Shown here in pieces: positions 1 to 10,889 of a DNA stretch of 64,000 nucleotides. The position numbers and the translations under genes were made by a program. Source of the stretch: Hormiphora californensis (lineage: Eukaryota > Ctenophora > Tentaculata > Cydippida > Pleurobrachiidae); assembly GCA_020137815.1 (NCBI GenBank), contig CM035352.1, forward strand, positions 8,424,416-8,488,415. The letters run 5' to 3'. Under the pieces are notes generated by a model. It was not told the origin of the DNA. It saw nothing but the letters and a program-made list of their open reading frames with translations, and ran no database searches. Numbering within the stretch: the first letter of the stretch is position 1; each line of letters begins with the position of its first letter.

Positions 1-419
1 CCTTTTTTAAAATTGATACCGTAATATCTCCGGTTCCTGATGAGATACAGAAACCGTTTTGGTAGCGTTGGAAAGGTCTTATTGAGAACAATCCAACGCA
101 ACCAAGATCAAGTCTTTATCTTTTGAGGAACCGGAAACGTGAATTTCAATTTGCGAGACGCAGTGAGTGTGCCCAGTAAAACCAGTGCTGACAATATCGG
201 TAGACCCCCTATTTCGAATTTTTTTCTAGCCGACAAAAAATTCTGAAAAAATGCTGAAAATTAATGATAAATCAAAATAAGACGATATAAGAAAAGTTTT
301 AGGTATCTTGTCAACCTTTAAGGAGATCTAGAACCAGGGGTTCCCGGAAAACGGATTGGCAAGATGAGAACTGACCGGAGTTCTTAAAATTTCACGAAGT
401 TGGTTTTGTATTGTATTGT
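1..419. other. Non-coding stretch with a recurring repeat module
   Basis: No gene is visible. The first 180 bases hold the module CTCCGGTTCCTGATGAGAT followed by AGCGTTGGAAAG, then its partial inverse (CCAACGCAACCAAGATCAAG). The same module recurs near 2870-2990 and 4245-4720, which suggests a degraded copy of a dispersed element cut by the window edge. Confidence 0.4.
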
Positions 420-840
420 ATTTAGTCCAAAAACCAATTAAATAAATTAGTTTGGATGCCCGGGCCCATTTGGTGTCACGGGGGTAAAACCTTTAGGCTA
501 CTGTCATAAATAATGGCATATCTCGTTTATTTTTCAATCTCTCGTTTTTCTTTTCTCTTTCTCTCCATCCCTCTATCTCTTTCTCCCTCTTTTCCTCTTT
601 CTCCCACTCTCCACCTCCATATCTCCCTCTTTCTCTTTTTTTCTCTCTTTTATTTATATGTATTTCTCTTACTATCTCTCCGTCTTTCTCGATATATCTC
701 ACTCTTTATATCACAATTTGTTTTTCTTTATCTCTCTCGATATTCATCATTTATGACAGTAGCCTAAAGGTTTTACCCCCGTGACACCAAATGGGCCCGG
801 GCATCCAAACTAATTTATTTAATTGGTTTTTGGACTAAAT
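420..840. mobile_element. Foldback element with about 92-bp inverted arms
   Basis: The left arm (420-512) begins ATTTAGTCCAAAAACC. The right arm (747-840) is its near-perfect reverse complement, ending GGTTTTTGGACTAAAT. Both arms carry the palindromic core CCCGGGCCC. The roughly 235-bp interior is an almost pure pyrimidine (CT) tract, so the open frames there are low-complexity artefacts. The target-site duplication is unclear. Confidence 0.7.
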
Positions 841-860
841 TTCTGTTCTTTTTGGTGTAA

Positions 861-1405
861 TAAATCGACTATTTTGAGTCGGAATATACCCAAGAAAACG
901 TTTTAGGGTCAGCCGAAGTGGAAATTTTAAAGGGTATGCATAAAATCATGAATTTGAGCATAAATATGCAAATAACGGCTAAACGGTGCGAGATACGAAT
1001 TTTTGTCCGGGGGACGACCCCCCACAAATCGACTATTTTGAGTCGGAATATACCCAAGAAAACGTTCTAGGGTCAGCCGAAGTGGAAATTTTAAAGAATA
1101 TGCATAAATTTGAGCATAAATATGCAAATAACGGCTAAACGGTGCGAGATACGAATTTTTGTCTGGGGGACGACCCCCCATAAATCGACTATTTTGAGTC
1201 GGAAAATACCCAAGAAAACGTTCTAGGGTCAGCCGAAGTGGACATTTTAACGGTTATGCATAAAATCATGAATTTGAGCATAAATATGCAAATAATGGCT
1301 AAACGGTGCGAGATAAGAATTTTTGTCCGGGGGACGACCCCCCATAAATCGACTATTTTGAGTCGGAATATACCCATGAAAACGTTTTAGGACGAGCCGA
1401 AGTGG
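861..1405. repeat. Tandem repeat, about 160-bp unit, 3.3 copies
   Basis: Three full units and one partial unit start with AATCGACTATTTTGAGTCGG and contain GGTGCGAGATACGAATTTTTG and GGGGGACGACCCCCC, itself a small palindrome. Copy 2 has a small internal deletion relative to copies 1 and 3. Short frames in it are repeat shadows. Confidence 0.8.
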
Positions 1406-2808
1406 AAATATAACGCAATTAAGTTATTAAAATGAATAATTAATGAATAATTAATGAATAATTAATGAACTATGGCGATTTCGAAGTTTTCACATAGCCT
1501 ATACCACGCCAAATAATGCAAGGAACCAATGTTCCAAACGGCAAGTCTCTACTATTTCTGGTTTAGGAGAACACTCAATCTCCTCCCCTCCCCTCCCGTC
1601 CCCTCCCTTACATTTTTGCATTTTGGGACCCCTCTGGCAAATTTTTACCTTACATCCGATCATTCTGAAATTTTGTATGCCTCTTCTCCAATATGAGAGT
1701 ACAAAATTTCATCCCTCTAATTCATCTGGAACATGCATTTTTAAAGCATCAAAAACCCCGAAATTTGCAATGGTATATACAGGGTGTCCCATATATTCTC
1801 CGGGTCGGTTGGCGAGCTGTCACGCAAAAACGGTGATAGTTGTGTGAAAACAAACTGCGGGAGTGTGCTGGATTAATTCCTTCCTAACTGATGGCTTTGT
1901 TTTAAAATTAAATTTCAAAAGTTCATTTTTCATGAATGAACATTGCTGCCGTTCATTCATGAATTCTGAAATATTGTTTACCTTGAGTAAGTAACTTTTC
2001 TTTGGCTCGCAATTATCTTTCCAATGAGTACCATAAAACTCAAATTGAAGCACCAGGTCACATGACAGTTGAGAAAATGAACATGCATGATTTTGGCTCT
2101 TTTTGAGACTTTCAATCGGCTGTATCACCGCTACCTTATCTTCAATCTTTTTGAAGCTTTGGGTGAACATTGGATAAGCAAAGATCATTGCTCACAAGAA
2201 AAATCAAGGTCAAAACTCAAAGTTCATTTTTAAGTTTTGGTAGTTCATTCCACTCATTCAGGAACCAACAACCCTAAAGTGATGAAAAGTGTTGGATTTT
2301 GTTTGGTCCATGTCCTGCAATGACAGAGAGGTGTAGTGACGTGTTTCCGAGCTAGTTAGTGGGTGCCATGTGATCATGACGATATCTGACACCTTCGTTG
2401 AGCAATAATTAAGAGATTTTCTCAAATTAAAGCATGTGATTCGGGTCTTCTGCGATTGGTATCGTGCAGCAATCTTGAGAGATCTCATAGCACCTCAAAA
2501 ATGATGAAAAGTTCAATGAATTGAGTTGATTTAATGATTTATTATCGAAAATGGTCGCTGAGTTCAATGTGGCATCGGTGTTAATCTTATTGAGCACTAT
2601 GTAGTAGCACTGGCAGGTTAACACGCTTGTGTGTAGAAGTGTTGCGTGTGCTCTCTCTTTTATTTTTTGAGTTAGAGGGTATTTCTAAGGTGGGGGCTCT
2701 GCCCCCACACCCCCGTTTAAGGTGGGGGCTGCGCCCCCACACCCCCCTTTTGGGCCCGGGGCACTTGCCAGTGCTATGATTGTATTGGTCCAAAAAATAA
2801 AAAACTTG
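1406..2808. other. Intergenic stretch, no gene recognised
   Basis: Contains a short AATGAATAATT tandem (about 1430-1470), AT-rich unassignable DNA, and at 2690-2760 two near copies of GGTGGGGGC(T/G)C(T)GCCCCCACACCCCC, each a GC hairpin. No exon with convincing splice sites or protein similarity was seen. Confidence 0.5.
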
Positions 2809-3065
2809 TATAGTCAAATTTTTAAATCAAGTGACAGGCCGCCGCGCATGGTTTTGCACGTGCAAATCGAAATCGAGTTCCTGACAATCTTAAGACTTGA
2901 ACCCGGAAGCGTTGGAAAGATAATTTTTTTCTCTTTCCAACGCAACAAAGATCAAGCCTTTATCTTATCAGGAGCCAGAGATATGATTGAAAATGTTTAG
3001 CACGCGCCAATCCATTTAGGTGAATGCGTGGCGGCCTGTCACTTGATTTAAAAATTGAACTATAC
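2809..3065. mobile_element. MITE-like element, about 35-bp terminal inverted repeats
   Basis: The ends are inverted copies: TTTTTAAATCAAGTGACAGG on the left and CCTGTCACTTGATTTAAAAA on the right. Total length is about 257 bp. The interior holds the GTTGGAAAG...CTTTCCAACG hairpin and the GAGATATGAT motif shared with other foldbacks in this window. There is no coding capacity. Confidence 0.65.
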
Positions 3066-3247
3066 TTGGACGTGAAAAATTTTCTGATTTGAAAAACAAA
3101 ATTTTGACCGCACGAATTAAGAAAGCAGGTTAAGCGTGGCGTAAAAAAGCAGCACTTTTTTGGGGAAATTCGCGCGTTATAGTAAATGATTTACCCGCCT
3201 CACCAAAATTGTAATGGCCGTTTTTTCAAAAACCCAATGTGTATGAT

Positions 3248-3491
3248 AGTAGGAGCGGTTAGATCACCACGTGGTTAAAATCGCGTGCCACCCCTTTTTG
3301 CGCATTGTCATAGCTCCTCGAGGTCGCATCCAATCAAGAAATGTCCCTCAAGTTTTCGCTTCTCCTTGAGGAGATCTACAGGTTTGATGAAGGTCACTTT
3401 TGGATTGGATGCGAAATGAAGCCGTGAGAGTAACCTGAGATTAGGGTGGCGCGCGACTTTCTGCACGTGCTGATCTAACCGCTCCTACTAT
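3248..3491. mobile_element. MITE-like element, terminal inverted repeats of about 19 bp
   Basis: The left end AGTAGGAGCGGTTAGATCA is matched by the right end TGATCTAACCGCTCCTACT. The interior contains a second inverted pair (GCATCCAATC / GATTGGATGC). It is about 244 bp and non-coding. Confidence 0.65.
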
Positions 3492-3665
3492 GAGACTCAT
3501 TGCTCTAAGGAACAAACACATTATCTTTTAAAAATCAAACACAAATGTCACCGGTTATATGAGGATAAATTACCATTTACCAGGTCACGGGTTCCCAGCA
3601 AACGGGTACTCTAGTTGTTTGAAAAATACAAATGCCTAGCCTGAAAACCACCACCTCTCCTACAG

Positions 3666-4371
3666 ATGTCAAATATATATCCTGGAGCGATATCAGAACC
3701 CTTGTTGGAAGCCAAAACTCACACTAAGAAACCACCAAACGCGTTCGTTTTGTACTGCAATGAAAACAGGGATTCGGTTAAGAAACAGGTAGAACGACGG
3801 GGGACTAAAATACATGTTGATCTAGTCTCAAATTGATTGCCGGAGATTCTCTAGTTTCCTATCACCCATCACAGAAATTCTGTGCAGTTCATCTTCCATT
3901 TCTTCAGATCAGGGAGTCTCCACAGGGAATGTTTGATGCCAGGAATGAGATAACTCGGCAACTTGCCAAAGATTGGAATGCCCTCCCCCAGGAGGAACGA
4001 GAGGTAAACATCACAACTCTCCTATTTCTATTGCTGCAAATTCGTGTATAATTCCTCTCACTAAAATGTCTCATCCCTCTCAGAAATATTTTGAGAAGTA
4101 CGAGGAGGGGATCCGAGAGGAGCGAATAGTGGGAGACACTAGCGTGGTACGCACAAAAAAATGCGCGCCACACCGATTTCGTTTTTCAAAAAACACGCAA
4201 GAAAAAGTTTTTCAACATCGACTTTTCACGTTTTGGCTCATAACTCCTGTTCCTGATAAGATAAAGACTTCAAACCTTCACCATTCGATGGGGCTTACAA
4301 TTCCCTTTCCAACGGTACCCAAACGATCTCATCAGGAACAGGCCAAAAACGTGACAAGCCAAAAATCGTGA
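3666..4371 (+). CDS. HMG-box protein, last exon reads into a foldback element
   Basis: Three exons (3666-3788, 3908-4003, 4084-4371) join in phase 0 at GT-AG introns. Exon 1 opens with ATG directly after a splice acceptor and carries the box start KKPPNAFVLYCNENRD. Exon 2 gives EITRQLAKDWNALPQEERE and exon 3 KYFEKYEEGIREER. Together these resemble a single HMG box of the SOX/TCF/HMG20 type, a minor-groove DNA-binding domain expected in the nucleus. After residue R of EEGIREER the frame continues about 82 codons through the left arm of the 4127-4807 element before stopping. Beyond the element, 4808-5019 has an open frame rich in S, E, N and Q that may be the displaced original tail. Joined directly without the element, the exon frame would instead meet a stop after about five codons. 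The subfamily is not resolved. The gene may be a pseudogene or have an exonised transposon C-terminus. Confidence 0.6.
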
Positions 4372-4807
4372 AAATTTTTCAATATCGACTTTTCATGTTT
4401 TGGCCCATAACTCCTGTTCCTGATGAGATAAAGACTTCAAACCGGCGCCATTCGATGGGCAATGAAATTCCCTTTCCAACGGTACCCAAACAATTTCTGT
4501 AGCTCATCAGGAACCGGAGATATGATCGATTATGATAATAACCCTTGTAAGGGCCCTTTGGCATTATGATAAATGGCCATATCTCCGGTTCCTGATAAGC
4601 TACAGAGTTCGTTTGGGTACCGTTGGAAAGGGAATTGTAAGCCCCATCGAATGGTGAAGGTTTGAAGTCTTTATCTTATCAGGAACAGGAGTTATGAGCC
4701 AAAACGTGAAAAGTCGATGTTGAAAAACTTTTCCTTGCGTGTTTTTTGAAAAACGAAATTGGTGTGGCGCGCATTTTTTGCGTGTACCACGCTAGTGTCT
4801 CCCACTA
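4127..4807. mobile_element. Foldback element inserted in an HMG-box exon (TA target)
   Basis: The terminal inverted repeats are TAGTGGGAGACACTAGCGTG and CACGCTAGTGTCTCCCACTA. They extend inward as arms of roughly 240 bp containing CATAACTCCTGTTCCTGATA and CCTTTCCAACGGTACCCAAA. The terminal TA on each side is compatible with a 2-bp TA duplication, as in Tc1/mariner elements. The centre holds a further partial copy of the arm module. No transposase frame is present. Confidence 0.7.
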
Positions 4808-5552
4808 GAAGAAGGAACCGACTAATGTTTGCTATGAGTGAAAGTGAATCAGAATTACTGCCAGACCAAGATCAACAGAATGACAATAATAATCACCATC
4901 AGACACCCGCCCATAATTCTTTAGTAATCACCCGTTCGAGGGACATCACCCCTTCCATCACCTGTTTGCGAACGGCAGGGCGTCCACATCATCAGGATTC
5001 CCTGGACCCTTTAAGATGAACAGTAATAAGGGTTGATGATGTATCCGTTTGTTTATGTGGATTAATTCAAGACTCTAGACATGGTTCCCAAGAGTTGCCG
5101 CAAAAACTTGTCATATTGATACACAAACATTCAGATACATAACATTCACATTCACAAAGAGTGTTACGGTATTCTGGCTAAGAGTTTTATCAATTAAAAG
5201 TCCAGCTTTCGACCCAAAGTTTATTATTACATTAATATTTTAGTTTAACCGTTATCTTGTGCCATGCATTGCTAAGACAGCCCCGTAGATTCCAGATATT
5301 TCGAACTTTTTCCGGTTGTCAAAACTTTCTTTCAACGAAAAACATCTGTAAAAGTATCCAAATTATGCGCAACGATGAATTTGTAAGTTTAGAATCAAGA
5401 ACGATCACCAAATGCCTGGATGAATAATTTGTCACTGTTAACTACGTTTTTGCTAGTTTTTTTAAAAATTGGATCGCTTTCTCGCTCTCTCTCTAGTCTC
5501 TGCCATAATTTCCGGAAGTCATCTAATTAATATACACTTTAATTAAGGAGCC

Positions 5553-7249
5553 ATGAAATCGGTCGTCACTTTAGGGAGGGCAAACCACAGCCTGAAACCA
5601 GACCGAAATCTACTGAACTACAAATTCGAGCAATACAGATACTCCTCCAGTAAGTTTTGGAGAGCTTCCATCATCAAAATTCATCAAGTTTTCCAAGATA
5701 CTAAATGATGAGAACGAATGTATTAACTCCTTTCATTTCAGGCTTATCACCCCGTGTCACACGACGGCCTCTGAAAAATTGTCCCTACCGGGTGAGTCAA
5801 GGAAGCGATATATCCTATCAGGCAACACGGTTGAGCTGCCTATTCAACCACATCTTAGTATCCCCGTCCGGGGAGCCTTTCTACCTATCTTCCACATTCT
5901 GAGGATCAAGTTAGCCTTTTTCACGCTGAAGATGACGCCACTCTGTGTACAGTTCCCTCTCACTGAAACCCCTCTGTGGAATATTACACACCGGTGGCTG
6001 GATGAGAGAACTCTGCTATTGTTAATATCACGAACTCTCTACACACTATCTCTTGACAAGGATAGTGGTGCTACAATTCCATGCTGAACACGTCCTACCT
6101 CACCCATCTCTCCTGTTGTATGATTTCACACAAGATAGGGAGGTTTATCTGGTGATGACTCACAAGGAAGGTGACGGGTTTCCTCACAATATTATCCGCT
6201 ACTCCGATTACTCGGTAGTGTGTAATATCCCCCAAACTGGTATAGCTCGGTTTGTGGCAGTTAGGGAGGGGTATTTGAGTATAGTTGTTGAAGGAAAACT
6301 GAAATCTCTCCCACTTCCCTCCTACTTCTGAGGAACAAGATAAGGATGACTCTCCGCCAACACAACCAAAACCATACACCTGGAGCCAAGATTCGGAGAC
6401 AATAGAAGTAGTTTTGGAAATCCCACGGGGACTTGAGAAGTCAGATCTTGTGGTTGATCCCACTCTGAATTCTTTGGAAGTTAGGACACATGGTGGCCAG
6501 TGTCTCCTAGACATCCGATTATTTGGTCGTATAGAGCCTGAAAATACCACGTGGAGCTTTGCTGGATCTGGTAAGGTCGAGATAACCCTGATGAAATATC
6601 AAGAAGCACACAACTGGGCGGCACTCGAGGAATCCCCCGGGTTTGATCACGCTGGCAACCTCATCAACTCAATATCAGACCTTAGTGCAGCGGAACTACA
6701 GACAATGAGAGACCGTCTGGCATCTCTCTCCCACCTGACGTCAGACCAACTTGACAGCACATCTCCCCTTTACACCCCTAGTAAAGACATGGAGGAGTGT
6801 GATGGTGTGGACGGTGAACCAGTCTTGGTACAAGGATACCAGTTTACCCCAGAGGAGGGAGGGGATGAGGTTCTAACACAGACCCACCTAGTTGAACTAT
6901 CCCCAGGGTGCCTTCTAACCACTGAGTCGGACAACTCCTTTCACTATCAGCCATAACGTGGATGCATGTGTGTATGAGGTAGGTGGATGGAGAGGGAGGT
7001 CCGTGGAGACATGTCAGAACCTGTAACGCACTAAACACTATACAGGCAACTAAGACCCAAAAGAAGTTTATTGTCTCCCCCCAGAGTGGACGATATACAG
7101 CGATTATTGATATTAGTAGGAACGTGTATTTGTACATGTGTACTGAGGGTGGTAATGAGGGGAATATGTCTATTGTTTCTATAGAGGGAGATGTGAGTGA
7201 GATTGTTGGAGTTTCAGCGAGAGAATCCTCTCTTTTATTACTCAGCTGA
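5553..7249 (+). pseudogene. NUDCD1: NUDCD1-like (CS domain) gene with several frame breaks
   Basis: NUDCD1 is a NudC-family co-chaperone with an N-terminal beta-propeller and a CS (p23-like) domain. The first exon (5553-5649, MKSVVTLGRANHSLKPDRN...) ends at a GTAAGT donor, and the next begins near 5742. The CS domain is clear at about 6370-6600: PYTWSQDSETIEV, then LFGRIEPENTTWSF and a NWAALEES end. The matching C-terminal segment SHNVDACVYE / RTCNALNTIQATKTQKKFI lies at 6950-7100. The coding signal changes frame at least four times: within 5780-5960, near 6087, near 6320-6335, and twice around 6940-6983, with no convincing introns there. Either the gene is decaying or the assembly has 1-nt indels. 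Family identity is good, but intact function cannot be claimed. Confidence 0.7.
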
Positions 7250-8324
7250 AGAGTCTTTTATCCGAATAGAAGTTTTAACCTTTTAATGGATTATATTTTT
7301 ATTGAACGAGCCCGTTTGATTTTCCTGATTCCTGCAGCTGCACTGAACAACACCACACTAATGACTTCCCCGGTCCCCACCCCCTACTGCCCCCCCCCTA
7401 ATGATAGGGCGCAATGGCATCTCTCACGCTATACCAATACCAATTCCCCCTTAGACAATGACTCCCTGTTATTTCCTTTACCATCCCCCTCAACATCCTC
7501 CCCTTTACCACTTGCCAGCTGTTATACCCCTCACCTCATTTGCCCGTACTCCATTTCAAACTCATTTAGAAGGCATACACCTGTGTCGACCAACCAAGGC
7601 ATTCATTCGGCAGCCTGGTTATTGAGCTTTTGCTAATGACAGGTGGTAGCTTTTATCAACACCATTAGTCTTTAGCTGGAATGCTGTGATTGTTGGCGTT
7701 CTCCTTTCCTATTTCCCAGCCCTGTTAACATGCATTAGAGGGTTAGCTAGCGCCAGGTGTCATTAGATTCCTCTTTAAATCCATCTCCGAGATCGCCCCC
7801 AGTCGAAACATTGCATCTTTGTGAATGTTTCTTCTTTTCCTCTTTCTTGTATTTTTGGGACAATGTCATACTAAAGGAGTTAGGCCGGGCAGTGAACGTT
7901 TTGGGGATCCTCCTTCTTGGCGTGATTATGGCCCCTCTTCCTCCCCTTCCACTCACCCAACCTCATCGACTTCTTTTATAACCCCAACAACATCTCAACA
8001 TGTTGTTCATGGTAAACATTTCGGGGGGGGGGGGGGGCACAGTTTCCTGTTTCGCAGTAGCCCAGGTGTCGTGTATTCGTCTGTTTCTAAAGTCCATTTT
8101 CATTTCTCTATTCCACTTGATAGTAGCATCATAGTGATTCACTTTATCTATGTTGTAAAGCTAGTAACGTCTGCCATCACCCCTATCTAACTCAGATATT
8201 ACTTTTTTAATGGAACCACATCACGTCTTTATCTCCCAGCAAACCTCCCCTGCTATCCCTTCTCTAAATTCTAAGGACAGCTATATAGTACTTTGTAACT
8301 GTCAGCTACCTCTCGCTCTCCCGC
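7250..8324 (+). other. Spacer with one possible secreted-protein first exon
   Basis: A frame at 7825-8190 begins with a strongly hydrophobic leader (MFLLFLFLVFLGQCHTKG) typical of a signal peptide, followed by a Ser/Thr/Pro-rich stretch, then runs through a G-run of about 14 at 8027. The part after the G-run looks non-coding. No family is recognised and no partner exon was identified. The rest is CT-rich, with no feature supported. Confidence 0.25.
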
Positions 8325-8640
8325 CTCTAGACTCGTGTACAATAACCCCCTCTCCCTGCCACTAGACTCGTGTACAATAACCCCCTCTCCCTGCCACTAG
8401 ACCAATGTATAATAACCCCCTCTCCCCTGCCTCTAATAACCCCCTTTCCCTGCCTCTAATAACCCCCTTTCCCTGCCTCTAATAACCCCTCTCCCTGCCT
8501 CTAGACTCCTGACTCATGTACAATACCCCCCTGCCTCTAATAACCCCTCCCCCTGCCTCTTATAACCCCCTCTCCCTGCCTCTAGTCTCATGTACAATAA
8601 CCCCCTCTCCCTGCCTCTAGACTCATGTACAATAACCTGC
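8325..8640 (+). repeat. Minisatellite copying a 3' splice-like tract and start codon
   Basis: About a dozen degenerate units of roughly 20-35 bp follow the pattern CCCCTCTCCCTGCCTCTAG + ACTCATGTACAATAACC. The last unit is the real one: its ATG at 8625 opens the kinase gene that follows. Each full unit has a pyrimidine tract ending in AG, then an exon-like start. Several units are shortened to the pyrimidine part plus AATAACC. Confidence 0.8.
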
Positions 8641-10648
8641 CCTGGACTCGAGATGACGAGAACAGAGGAAAATACACTGGAACCTTCGGAGAGGTACACG
8701 TGTGGAAGAGAATAAAAAACGGGAAACGGGAAATGGCGGTTGTAAAGATCCCGACCGTTCCCCAACACATTGAAAAACTGCACAAAGAACGGGACAAAAT
8801 GCTCCGGATCAACCATCAGAACATAGTACAATGCCTTTCTCCGACTATATTCGGGGAGGATTTCAACCTGGATAAACAATACAAGAGTGGTATCCCCTGG
8901 AGGGATGTGTTGGTTATGGAGTTTTGCAATGCGGGTAATTTAAGGAAGGTTTTTAATGCTAATAAAGCACGGTGTGAGCATGGAGGAGAGTCTGAATATT
9001 TGTAGTGATTTGGGAGGGGCGCTACAATATCTCCACGAGACACACCACATTATACATAGGTGAGCGGTTGGGATGAACGGGGGGGGGGGTTCCTTCTTAA
9101 TTCAGGTGTTCGGGTTGTACAGACGTTTGGTTTGGGGGGGGGGGGGGTGTCCCCCGTTTGTGTCGATTGTACCTTGAACTGCGCCCCGAAGTGGTACTGT
9201 TGTGTCCGTCTGTCTAACATTCTTTTCATTCTACAGGGATATGAAGCCAGAGAATATCTTCGTCTCCAAAACAACCAACCCATCTCGACCATTCCTTTAC
9301 AAAGTTGGGGACTTGGGCGAAGTGACGGAGGTCATGAAATCAGATGGTCTCACTCACGTCTCTACCCTTCAGACCCACGGCACCTTCGCATACATGGCCC
9401 CTGAACAACTCCTATACGATCCTTATGACGGAACTATGAAGATGGGTGAAAGTACAGACTTGTGGGGTCTAGGAACGATCATATCTGAAGCGGTGTACGG
9501 GCTCCGTCCCTTTTTTCACGACCAAGGCCACCACATACACACAGACATTGCAACATACTGTAACAGCATTATAACAAAATCTGATGAAACAATTCATATT
9601 TACTAAGGAGGGCGCTATGAGGGATGCTAACTTTAGTCCCATCCACTGTGCAGAGCTACCCCACAACTCAACTCTCCCTCCCTTTATGTTATCCCGGGTT
9701 AATGGCATCCTCAGGAGTGCCTTTCTATCAAATCGGAAGGTCCGGGGTGATAACTGGAATGGGGTGTTTGGAATTTATAGGATGATTAAAGAACTGGCGG
9801 AGATGAAGATCTGCAAGGTATTTGATTGTGATCGTGCACACTTTCGGTATGAAGAGGTCGTGACGTCACAAGGAGATTCTACTCCGCAAACAATCGACCA
9901 GATCATTATCACAACAGATGGTGATACCGTCACCCTCCCCCTAACCACAGGTTTCTACCTTGCATTCTCTGACTCCCCAGAGCAAGCTCTGAGGATTCCT
10001 GAGGTACCCCGGACCCTTCAAGAGTATTTCGAGGACTCTGAAATGTTCTACAAACGGGGCCTGGAACGAAGTTTAGTGGGGTATATCCTCAAATTAAAGC
10101 TGTACTTGGCTGCCATGGTAACCAGCTTGTCAGCATTCCGCTCGCTGGTAAAGACACGAAACGATCAGTTCCAATCCGGCCACCTGGGCCCTTTTAAAGC
10201 GCTCAGTGAACTCCAGGATTACCCAGTCTACCAAGACATGGTGACTGATTGTACGTCTCTTCTGGCAGGAGCTGGGGAGCTGGTGGAGCATTGTGGGGAT
10301 CTGGAGAGGGACATTGAGATCCAGGTTCAGTATATCTCCTGGTGGGTGGACACATTTAGAGGGTTCTCCAGTCACACTGAGTGGACTGATGTCTACCTGT
10401 TAGTAGATAGTTTCAAGGAACGCTACACGGAGCTTGCTAAACGGTTTTCTGTGCTGTCTAATGGTGTGTATCGGCACGTGGGTAGGGTTGAGGAGAAGAA
10501 AGGGGAGGTCGAGGGGGCAAGGGGGACAATATTTAAGGCACAGAAGATCCGGTCTACTGCTGTCCCGGGTAATAGAATTACACTGCTGTTAGAGGAAAAT
10601 GAAAAACTGTTCCGGGAGCTGCAGTTAGAGTTAAATTCAGAACAATGA
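8625..10648 (+). CDS. TBK1/IKK-epsilon-like serine/threonine kinase (two frame breaks)
   Basis: The exons are 8625-9059 and 9237-10648, joined through CATAG|GTGAGC and CTACAG|GGATATG to give the catalytic loop HRDMKPENIF. Visible kinase motifs are the glycine loop GKYTGTFGEV, the VAIK-type lysine in MAVVKIP, VLVMEFCNAGNL, a DLG in place of DFG, GTFAYMAPEQ and STDLWGLG. The stretch after the kinase domain has a TBK1-like order: a ubiquitin-like segment ending FYLAFSDSPEQALRIPEVP, then long helical regions to about 610 residues (human TBK1 has 729). TBK1/IKKe kinases phosphorylate IRFs and autophagy receptors in innate signalling. One-nt frame changes occur near 8960-8975 (FNAN to KHGVSMEES) and near 9590-9605 (ETIHIY to TKEGAMRD). 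They could be assembly errors or real. The ATG is inside the last unit of the upstream minisatellite. Confidence 0.65.
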
Positions 10649-10889
10649 TCAATGATTGATCATCATTGAATGATGTAAAATATAAACACACTTTAGAACT
10701 CACTTTTGCACTTTTATGGGAATTTATTTGTTGATGTAACTTACTTTTTTACTAGACTGATGATGTAGTATACAAGCCCTTTTATTTTGTTTTTTTAGAA
10801 ACACAGACTCATTATTTTGTCCAATTCTAATCAAATGATTCTTAATTATCAATCCTTACAAACTTTTCTGTAGCAAAAACAAAACCGCT

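Noticed and set aside
1820-2188. 122-codon minus-strand frame
   Set aside because: No recognisable domain or splice context in a repeat-rich region; composition looks random.
7286-7636. 116-codon plus-strand frame after NUDCD1
   Set aside because: Pro/Ser/Thr-rich with no domain, splice support or start context; likely the 3' region of the preceding gene.
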